From assembly GCA_023457295.1 (NCBI GenBank), contig JAEWLZ010000299.1:1-16581 (forward strand): a stretch of 16,581 bases of DNA. Direction: 5' to 3'. A program made the translations under genes and the position numbers. The DNA is from Cyanobacteria bacterium OH_PDB_112. GTDB taxonomy: Bacteria; Cyanobacteriota; Vampirovibrionia; Gastranaerophilales; CAJFVJ01. Below the pieces are notes generated by a model. The model made no database searches and had not been told where the DNA came from. It worked only from the letters and a program-made list of their open reading frames with translations. Shown piece after piece: positions 4,748 to 11,192 of the stretch. Every line of letters starts with the position of its first letter. The stretch's first letter is position 1.

Positions 4748-7621
4748 ATGGAAAATAATCAAAAAACACTTATTTTAATTGACGGACATGCACTTGCATA
4801 TCGCTCATTTTTTGCTCTTGAAAGAACTGGGATGAAAACGACTGAGGGTCAGCCAACTTGGGCAGTTTACGGTTTTTTCCATTCATTATTTGATTTGCTT
4901 AAAAAAGTAAAACCTGACGCTATGGCTGTCTCTTTTGATATGGGGCGAAAAACTTTTCGTACAGAAATTTATGACCAATATAAGGCCAATCGTGACGGAA
5001 TGCCTGATACTTTACGCTGCCAAATGGAGTTTTTGCACGAAGGGCTTGCGGCTATGGATATTCCTATTTATCAGCTTGAAAATTATGAAGCTGATGATAT
5101 TATCGGAACTATTTCAAACAAAGCAAAAGAATTGGGACACAAAACTTATATTTTGACAGGTGACAGAGATTCCTTTCAACTTGTTGACAGAAAAGGTCTT
5201 ATTAAGGTTTTAATTCCTTCAAAAGGTATTTTGGAAGAATATGATACACAAAAAGTTTTTGAAAGAATGGGCGTTTATCCCGAGCAAATTATAGATTATA
5301 AAGGTCTTTGCGGAGATGCTTCAGATAATATTCCGGGGATTCGAGGAATTGGTGATAAAACAGCCGTAAAACTTTTAAATGAATTTGAAACCCTTGATAA
5401 TGTTCTTGCAAATATAGATAAAATGAAAGGCGAAAGCCTCAAACAAAAACTTAAAGATGGCGCGGATATCGCGCAAAAAAGTAAGTTTTTGGCGACAATT
5501 GACCTTAATACTCCGATAGATTTTGATTTTGAGCATACACATCTTACCGTTATGGATACTCAAAAAGTTGGCGCTTTCTTCAAAAAAATGCAGTTTAATT
5601 CGCTTCTTGCACAGATTCCTTCTCTTCAAGTGCATTTTAAATCAGCTCCGATTGAAATTAAAAAAGATGAACCAGCCCCTCAAGGACAATTATCACTTTT
5701 TGGAGGGATTCAGCCTCAGGAAGAAACTACTCAACAAGTTATTACTCCTAAAAAAGAACCAAAATTAGATAATAAAACTTTCATCCAAAATGATAAAGAT
5801 TTTGAGTTTTTGCTCAAAGAGTTGAAAGAAATATCTCTTTTTTCTCTTGATACCGAAACAACAAGTCTTGATATTCAAGAAGCTGATTTGGTAGGGATTT
5901 CAATTTCTTATGATAAAGCATATACTTATGATAACGGATTTAAAGATGGTGACTCTAAGACTTTAAATTATTATATTCCGATAGGACATGATGAAGGTGT
6001 TCAGCTTGATTTGAAATATGTTTTGGATAGCTTGAAGCCTATTTTTGAAGATGAAAAAAAATACAAGATTTTGCAAAATGCAAAATATGAAATTAATGTA
6101 TTGAATCGTTATGACATAGAGCTTCGAGGAATTGTGATGGACACGATGATTGCAAGTTATGTCAAAGATTCTTCGCGCAAACATGGTCTGAAATCACAAG
6201 CATTTAGTCTTCTAGGACTTGAAATGCAAAATATAGAAGAACTTATAGGCAAAGGCAAAAATGCTATTACTATGAATAAAGTTTCAATTGAAGAAGCTGG
6301 GCTTTATGCCTGTTATGACTCATTTGCCACCCTTGAACTCGGAAAGTATTATGTACGCAATCTTGATGAAAAGCTTTTTGAACTTATTAATAAGATAGAG
6401 CTTCCGCTTGTGGATGTTTTGGCATATATGGAACGTGTCGGAGTTTATATAGATAAAGAAAATCTTGCAGAATTGTCTGCCGAAATTGAACGTAACCTTA
6501 GTATAGTTGAAGCCAAAATTTATAAAGAAGCCGGACAAGTTTTTAACATAAATTCCCCAAAACAGGTTGGTGATATTTTATTTGAAAAAATGATGCTTCC
6601 TTTCGGCAAAAAGACTCAAACAGGTTATTCAACAGATTCTAAAGTCTTAGAAACTCTTGCAAAAGATTATGAAATCGCAAAACTGATTTTAGAGCAAAGG
6701 CATCTTTCCAAAATTAAATCCACTTATCTTGATGCTTTACCGGAGTTAATTTCAAAACATGACGGACGTGTTCATACAAACTTTAATCAAGCCGTGACTA
6801 CCACCGGAAGACTTTCAAGCTCAAATCCAAATTTGCAAAATATACCGATTCGCACCGAAATAGGAAATCGTATAAGGGCAGCTTTTGCGGCTCAAGATGA
6901 AGATGATTTGATAGTTTCTGCCGATTACTCTCAAATAGAATTAAGGCTTTTAGCCCATTTTTCAGGTGATGAAAAACTCAAAGAAGCTTTTTTAAATAAT
7001 GTTGATATCCATAGCGCAACAGCGGCAAGTGTTTTTGATGTTCCGCTTGAAGAAGTTACAAAAGAAATGAGATACAAAGCAAAAGCCGTTAATTTTGGCA
7101 TAATCTATGGACAAACAAGCTATGGACTTTCTACAACTATTGATATTACACCCTCTGAAGCTAAAGGATTTATTGAAAAATATTTTGCGACTTACCCAAA
7201 AATCAAGGAATATCTTGACAGTACAATAGTTCTAGCTCACCAACAGGGCTATATCGAAACTATGTTTGGGCGTCGCCGCTATCTAAAAGAAGAGCTTGAA
7301 AGCCGCAACAGAATGATTCGCGAGTTTGCTGAGAGAGCCGCAACAAATACTCCTTTACAGGGAACTGCATCTGATTTGATAAAACTTGCAATGATTGAAG
7401 TCTATAAGAAACTTAAAGAAAATAATTTACAGTCAAAACTTGTTTTACAGGTTCACGATGAGTTGATTTTGGAAGTTAAAAAATCAGAACTTAAACAGGT
7501 CTGTAACATTGTGAAAGAAGCCATGGAGCTTTCACAGCCTCTTGATGTTCCGTTAGAAATTGATATTCAAATAAGTAAAAGTTGGATGGAATCAGAGCAA
7601 GAAACTTTTTCAGCAATATAG
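4748..7621 (+). CDS. polA: DNA polymerase I
   Basis: This 957-residue enzyme has all three Pol I modules. The 5'-nuclease (1-~290) keeps IDG with D12, YKANRDGMP, YEADD at 113-117, TGDRD at 137-141 and GDASDNIPG at 189-197. The 3'-5' exonuclease (~345-540) has Exo I DTET at 368-371 and Exo III Y520/D524; in Exo II (NAKYE) the catalytic Asp of the family is replaced by Glu448. The polymerase (~545-957) has motif A DYSQIELR with D726, the O-helix R775/K779/F783, and motif C HDE at 903-905. Phe783 predicts discrimination against dideoxynucleotides. The linker between nuclease and exonuclease contains QLSLF (314-318), a textbook sliding-clamp motif. It acts in Okazaki-fragment maturation and repair. 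I see no Shine-Dalgarno before the ATG; the leader is A/T only. Confidence 0.97.
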   Translation: MENNQKTLILIDGHALAYRSFFALERTGMKTTEGQPTWAVYGFFHSLFDLLKKVKPDAMAVSFDMGRKTFRTEIYDQYKANRDGMPDTLRCQMEFLHEGLAAMDIPIYQLENYEADDIIGTISNKAKELGHKTYILTGDRDSFQLVDRKGLIKVLIPSKGILEEYDTQKVFERMGVYPEQIIDYKGLCGDASDNIPGIRGIGDKTAVKLLNEFETLDNVLANIDKMKGESLKQKLKDGADIAQKSKFLATIDLNTPIDFDFEHTHLTVMDTQKVGAFFKKMQFNSLLAQIPSLQVHFKSAPIEIKKDEPAPQGQLSLFGGIQPQEETTQQVITPKKEPKLDNKTFIQNDKDFEFLLKELKEISLFSLDTETTSLDIQEADLVGISISYDKAYTYDNGFKDGDSKTLNYYIPIGHDEGVQLDLKYVLDSLKPIFEDEKKYKILQNAKYEINVLNRYDIELRGIVMDTMIASYVKDSSRKHGLKSQAFSLLGLEMQNIEELIGKGKNAITMNKVSIEEAGLYACYDSFATLELGKYYVRNLDEKLFELINKIELPLVDVLAYMERVGVYIDKENLAELSAEIERNLSIVEAKIYKEAGQVFNINSPKQVGDILFEKMMLPFGKKTQTGYSTDSKVLETLAKDYEIAKLILEQRHLSKIKSTYLDALPELISKHDGRVHTNFNQAVTTTGRLSSSNPNLQNIPIRTEIGNRIRAAFAAQDEDDLIVSADYSQIELRLLAHFSGDEKLKEAFLNNVDIHSATAASVFDVPLEEVTKEMRYKAKAVNFGIIYGQTSYGLSTTIDITPSEAKGFIEKYFATYPKIKEYLDSTIVLAHQQGYIETMFGRRRYLKEELESRNRMIREFAERAATNTPLQGTASDLIKLAMIEVYKKLKENNLQSKLVLQVHDELILEVKKSELKQVCNIVKEAMELSQPLDVPLEIDIQISKSWMESEQETFSAI

Positions 7622-7623
7622 GA

Positions 7624-7639
7624 TTTGATTTAAATCAAA
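7624..7639. promoter_or_regulatory. Perfect FNR/CRP-family box upstream of hcp
   Basis: TTTGATTTAAATCAAA is a 16-bp perfect palindrome containing TTGAT-N4-ATCAA, the classic FNR consensus. It begins 3 nt after the polA stop codon. Its centre lies about 120 bp before the predicted hcp start of transcription, which is far for direct activation, so it may serve a looped or unseen promoter. HcpR and FNR, both of this family, commonly control hcp in anaerobes. The link is inferred. Confidence 0.5.
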
Positions 7640-7716
7640 GTATAGTATCAATAATTAAAAAGCAATCTTTTTTGACAATCAAAATAAGAACTTAATTCGT
7701 CTTTTTAAAATTTGTG

Positions 7717-7745
7717 TTGACATTTTATTATTATGGTATTACAAT
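7717..7745 (+). promoter_or_regulatory. Sigma70 promoter of hcp
   Basis: A perfect -35 (TTGACA, 7717-7722), a 17-nt spacer and TACAAT (7740-7745, five of six) give a near-consensus promoter. Transcription should start near 7752, leaving a leader of about 86 nt to the ATG at 7838. So strong a promoter usually needs a repressor, which fits the palindrome lying over it. Confidence 0.72.
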
Positions 7746-7757
7746 ACTTAAATACCA
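7734..7757. promoter_or_regulatory. Palindrome over the hcp -10 and start site (candidate operator)
   Basis: TGGTATT (7734-7740) and AATACCA (7751-7757) are perfect 7-bp inverted arms separated by 10 bp. They cover the -10 and the expected transcription start. The 17-bp centre-to-centre spacing suits a dimeric repressor. Its sequence differs from the FNR box, so a second regulator is implied. Which family binds is unknown. Confidence 0.55.
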
Positions 7758-7803
7758 CAATACAACAATGTAAATAAATTTATGGAATACATGGCGAATA
7801 AAA

Positions 7804-7821
7804 AATTTCAAAATTGAAATT
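7804..7821. repeat. Inverted repeat just upstream of the hcp ribosome-binding site
   Basis: AATTTCAA and TTGAAATT flank AA, 6 nt before CGGAGG. In RNA this would be a weak A/U hairpin close to the ribosome site; in DNA it could be a further protein-binding site. It may be chance in such AT-rich sequence. Confidence 0.3.
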
Positions 7822-7837
7822 ATAATCGGAGGTAAAT

Positions 7838-9421
7838 ATGTTTTTAGACAAATTGTTAGGCAAAAAGCCAAAAGGAGAAGAAAAAATGACATCAATGTTT
7901 TGTTTTCAATGCGAGCAAACAGCTCAAGGAAAAGGTTGTACTTTGCAAGGGGTATGCGGTAAGAAAGCGGATACAGCAAATTTGCAAGATGAATTGACAA
8001 GTTCTTTAATCGAGCTTGCAAATTCAAACGAACCAACCGAAGAAGTAACAAAAACTTTAATAGAAGGTTTATTTACTACAATTACAAATGTAAATTTTGA
8101 TAATGAATCAATAAAAATTTTCACAAAAAAAGTTACAGATATGATTAAACGACCAAATGATTTTGACATCAAAACCGTTTGGGAATGCAACGAAGATATT
8201 AGAAGCTTAAAATCTTTAATTTTGTTCGGACTAAAAGGTATCGCTGCTTATGCTGAACACGCTTGGGTTTTAGGTTACAAGGATGAAACAGTAAATAACT
8301 TCTTTTACGAAGCACTGCAAGCTGTTTCAAAAGACCTTTCAATAGATGAACTTTTGGGCGTTGTATTAAAAACAGGTGAGGTAAATCTAAAATGTATGGA
8401 GCTTCTCGACAAAGCAAATACTGAAACTTACGGTAATCCCGAACCAACTCAAGTAACTACAAATATTGACAAAGGACCTTTCATCATCGTGACAGGGCAT
8501 GATTTGAGAGATTTACACTTGCTATTGGAGCAAACTAAAGACAAAGGTATCAATATCTATACCCACGGTGAAATGCTTCCTTGTCACGCTTATCCTGAAT
8601 TAAAAAAATATTCACACTTAAAAGGAAACTTCGGTACAGCCTGGCAAAATCAGCAAAAAGAATTTGATTCTGTCCCAGCCGCTGTTTTATTCACTACAAA
8701 CTGTATTATGCCTGTAAAAGAAAGCTATTCTGACAGAATTTTTACAACTTCTGTGGTTCAATATCCGGGAATGGTGCATATTGACGATAATAAAGACTTC
8801 ACTCCTGTAATCAAAAAAGCACTTGAGCTAGGCGGATACCCTGAAGACAAAAAAATGACCGGTATCAACGGAGGAGATGTTTTGACTGTCGGATTCGGTC
8901 ACCATACCGTTATGTCTGTGGCAGACAAAGTAATCGAAGGCGTAAAAGCGGGCGATATCAAACACTTTTTCTTGGTCGGAGGATGCGACGGCGCAAAACC
9001 TGGTAGAAATTACTACACAGACTTTGTCAAACAAACACCAAAAGATACAATCATCTTGACACTTGCATGCGGAAAATACCGATTCAATGACCTTGATTTA
9101 GGCGATATCGGAGGAATTCCAAGACTGCTTGATATGGGACAATGCAACGATGCTTACTCTGCGATTCAAGTAGCAGTTGCTCTATCAAAAGCGTTTAACT
9201 GCTCTGTGAACGAATTACCGCTATCGCTTGTACTTTCTTGGTATGAGCAAAAAGCTGTTTGTATCTTGCTTACATTATTATACTTAGGAATTGAAAATAT
9301 CAGGCTTGGACCAAGCTTACCGGCTTTTGTTTCTCCTACGGTATTAAATGTATTGGTGGACAAATTCAAAATCAAACCGATAACAACACCTGAAGAAGAC
9401 TTAAAAGCAATTTTAGGGTAA
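7838..9421 (+). CDS. hcp: Hybrid cluster protein (hydroxylamine reductase / NO reductase type)
   Basis: This 527-residue iron-sulfur protein reduces hydroxylamine in vitro and is now linked to NO detoxification. The N-terminal cluster Cys are C22, C25, C34 and C40 (CxxC-x8-C-x5-C), the compact spacing of class I proteins of strict anaerobes. All hybrid-cluster ligands are visible: H221 (GHDLRDLH), E245 (THGEMLP), C289 (TTNCIMP), C383 (VGGCDGA), C411 (LACGKYRFND), C436 (MGQCNDA), and E470 with K472 (SWYEQKA). Two starts are well served: ATG 7838 with GGAGG 5 nt upstream, and ATG 7886 with AAGGAG 8 nt upstream. The latter gives a 511-residue protein beginning MTSMFCFQCEQTA, the usual N-terminus; the upstream 16 residues (MFLDKLLGKKPKGEEK) are extra. 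No hcr reductase gene is adjacent. Regulation is discussed at the upstream sites. Confidence 0.96.
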   Translation: MFLDKLLGKKPKGEEKMTSMFCFQCEQTAQGKGCTLQGVCGKKADTANLQDELTSSLIELANSNEPTEEVTKTLIEGLFTTITNVNFDNESIKIFTKKVTDMIKRPNDFDIKTVWECNEDIRSLKSLILFGLKGIAAYAEHAWVLGYKDETVNNFFYEALQAVSKDLSIDELLGVVLKTGEVNLKCMELLDKANTETYGNPEPTQVTTNIDKGPFIIVTGHDLRDLHLLLEQTKDKGINIYTHGEMLPCHAYPELKKYSHLKGNFGTAWQNQQKEFDSVPAAVLFTTNCIMPVKESYSDRIFTTSVVQYPGMVHIDDNKDFTPVIKKALELGGYPEDKKMTGINGGDVLTVGFGHHTVMSVADKVIEGVKAGDIKHFFLVGGCDGAKPGRNYYTDFVKQTPKDTIILTLACGKYRFNDLDLGDIGGIPRLLDMGQCNDAYSAIQVAVALSKAFNCSVNELPLSLVLSWYEQKAVCILLTLLYLGIENIRLGPSLPAFVSPTVLNVLVDKFKIKPITTPEEDLKAILG

Positions 9422-9428
9422 AAAACTG

Positions 9429-9455
9429 AGGGAGGTATTTATTACCTCCCTTTTA
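9429..9455. terminator. Bidirectional terminator between hcp and comM
   Basis: AGGGAGGTA (9429-9437), a TTTAT loop and TACCTCCCT (9443-9451) make a nine-pair stem. On the plus strand TTTAGTTTTT follows; on the minus strand TTTTTT appears a few bases after the stem. It therefore can end both convergent genes. Confidence 0.85.
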
Positions 9456-9479
9456 GTTTTTACTATCAAAAATACTAAA

Positions 9480-11039
9480 TTATCTCTTAATATCCCTATA
9501 TTGAAGAGCCTCTGCAAGGTGGTTGATTTTTATATCTTCTGACTGTTCAATATCAGCAATTGTTCTTGATAATTTTAAGAGCCTATCAAAAGCACGACCG
9601 GAAAGGTTAAAACGTGTTATTGCATTTTTTAGCATTTCTTCACAGTCAGATGTAAGTTTGCAATATTTTTTTATAAGTTTTGGAGTCATTTGAGAATTGC
9701 AAACTATTTTATCGTTTACAAAACGCTTTGCCTGAAGCTTTCTTGCCTTAACAACTCTTTCTCTTATGCTTTTTGAACTCTCAGCTGGTTCTGATTTATT
9801 CAAAAGCTCATTTTGAGTAAGCCTCGGAACTTCAATTTGAATATCTATTCTATCGAGAAAAGGACCTGAAAGTCTTGCCCAGTAACGTTGAGCCTGAACA
9901 GGAGAGCAAACGCACCTTTTTTCGGTATCACCCAAAAAACCGCATGGACAAGGATTCATAGCCGCCAAAAGCATAAAATCCGCGGGATATTTCACACTGG
10001 TCTGAGCTCGCGAAATAGTTACTTTACCATCTTCAAGAGGTTGACGAAGGACTTCTAAAACTTGTCTTGGAAATTCAACCACTTCATCCAAAAATAAAAC
10101 TCCGTTGTGCGCAAGCGTGATTTCTCCAGGCTTTGGGTTGCTGCCGCCTCCGATTATCCCAGCAGGCGATGCGCTGTGATGCGGACTGCGAAAAGGTCTT
10201 TGATTCATAAGCGGCTCATCACGATTCAAAAGACCGCTTATGCTATAAATTTGAGTTAATTCAAGTGCTTCTGATAGCTCTAAAGGGGGCAAAATCCCAG
10301 CAAAACATTTCGCAAGAAGGGTTTTACCCGAACCCGGAGAACCTGACATTAAAACATTATGCCCGCCTGCGGCGGCAAGTTCCAAAGCTCTTTTAGCTTT
10401 TTGCTGCCCTTTTACATCCTTAAAATCGAAGATAAATTCCCTATCGGGATTATTTTCTAAAAATTCTTTTATATCTATTTTGAAAGGAGCTAATTTTTGA
10501 AATTCTTTATTTTCAACTTGAGTAATTCCTTCCTGAGAAAACATATTTATAACATCCCCCAAAAATTCAGCGGCAAAAACTTCAATTTCATCAACTAAAG
10601 CAGCTTCAACAGCATTTTCTTTCGGGACAACTATTTTTTTTATGCCATTATTTTTAAGCTCCATTGCAACAGGCAAAACTCCATTCACTGCGCGCAAAGA
10701 GCCATCCAAAGAAAGTTCTCCCAAAAATGCGAAATCTCTTGTTTTTTCAATATCAATAATACCTTCGCATGCCAAAATGCCTATTGCCATAGGCAAATCA
10801 AAGCCTGAGCCTTCTTTTTTTATATCTGCGGGAGCAAGATTTATAATAACTTTTTTGGCGGGAAAAGAATGCCCGCAATTTTTTATAGCAGCTTTTACAC
10901 GTTCTCTAGCTTCAGAAACAGCAGCATCGGGCAATCCGACAATCACTGTTGCTGGCAAAGATGAGCTTATATCAACTTCTACATCAATTTTGTATCCGTC
11001 AATACCAACGATTGTTGCGGTTTTTATATTTGATACCAC
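9480..11039 (-). CDS. comM: ComM/YifB family Mg-chelatase-like AAA+ ATPase
   Basis: The product (519 residues from the GTG at 11037-11039) is a ComM-type AAA+ protein. ComM is a hexameric helicase that helps branch migration of incoming DNA during natural transformation. It has the N-terminal ribosomal-S5-like domain (GIDGYKIDVEVDIS, IVGLPDAAVSEARERVKAAI, NLAPADIKKEGSGFDLPMAIG), Walker A GSPGSGKT at ~233-240, Walker B VLFLDE at ~314-319, the four-Cys patch CPCG ... CVC at ~364-378, the arginine region SGPFLDRIDI, and the C-terminal Mg-chelatase domain (LSGRAFDRLLKLSRTIADIE). The frame opens further to a TTG at 11084, but the GTG has AAGGAAG 8 nt upstream and puts SNIKTATIVGIDGY at the N-terminus as in relatives. 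No competence genes are near it here. Confidence 0.93.
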   Translation of the reverse strand: MVSNIKTATIVGIDGYKIDVEVDISSSLPATVIVGLPDAAVSEARERVKAAIKNCGHSFPAKKVIINLAPADIKKEGSGFDLPMAIGILACEGIIDIEKTRDFAFLGELSLDGSLRAVNGVLPVAMELKNNGIKKIVVPKENAVEAALVDEIEVFAAEFLGDVINMFSQEGITQVENKEFQKLAPFKIDIKEFLENNPDREFIFDFKDVKGQQKAKRALELAAAGGHNVLMSGSPGSGKTLLAKCFAGILPPLELSEALELTQIYSISGLLNRDEPLMNQRPFRSPHHSASPAGIIGGGSNPKPGEITLAHNGVLFLDEVVEFPRQVLEVLRQPLEDGKVTISRAQTSVKYPADFMLLAAMNPCPCGFLGDTEKRCVCSPVQAQRYWARLSGPFLDRIDIQIEVPRLTQNELLNKSEPAESSKSIRERVVKARKLQAKRFVNDKIVCNSQMTPKLIKKYCKLTSDCEEMLKNAITRFNLSGRAFDRLLKLSRTIADIEQSEDIKINHLAEALQYRDIKR

Positions 11040-11095
11040 TTTTTCAACTTCCTTTTTAATAAAATGCGGAAAATGTTTTTCCAACTATGTTTCTT

Positions 11096-11124
11096 ATTAT
11101 ACAAAAATAGTATTCTTTTGAAAA
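11096..11124 (-). promoter_or_regulatory. Probable comM promoter
   Basis: On the minus strand, TTTTCA (11124-11119, four of six) and a perfect TATAAT (11101-11096) are separated by 17 nt. The start would be near 11089, about 50 nt before the GTG. Confidence 0.45.
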
Positions 11125-11163
11125 ACTATTTCTTACAATTATTTTTAATGTTATGATTTTAAT

Positions 11164-11169
11164 TATAAT
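11164..11169 (+). promoter_or_regulatory. -10 element for the HerA-like gene
   Basis: A perfect TATAAT lies 23 nt before the preferred ATG at 11193. No good -35 is seen 16-18 nt upstream. If used, the leader is only about 17 nt, and the in-frame TTG at 11169 would not be transcribed, which supports the ATG. Confidence 0.35.
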
Positions 11170-11192
11170 TGTACGGGATTTTAAAGACTATA

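Noticed and set aside
7672..7677. TTGACA as another -35 upstream of hcp
   Set aside because: No -10 is found at 16-18 bp; the promoter at 7717-7745 is far better.
7670..7684. TTTTGA-CAA-TCAAAA as a second FNR box
   Set aside because: The half-sites are 3 bp apart instead of the 6 needed for TTGA-N6-TCAA, and AT-rich sequence gives such repeats by chance.
7731..8051. 106-codon minus-strand frame over the hcp start
   Set aside because: Shadow frame crossing the hcp promoter and coding start; no ribosome site or family signature.
11040..11084. TTG start adding 15 residues to ComM
   Set aside because: The GTG at 11039 has AAGGAAG at 8 nt and matches the family N-terminus. The extension contains that SD itself.
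10642..11121. 159-codon plus-strand frame opposite comM
   Set aside because: It is a shadow of comM: no SD, no recognisable protein, and the minus strand is clearly coding.
11169..11192. TTG start for the HerA-like gene
   Set aside because: It overlaps the -10 element TATAAT and has no SD; the ATG at 11193 is a better start.
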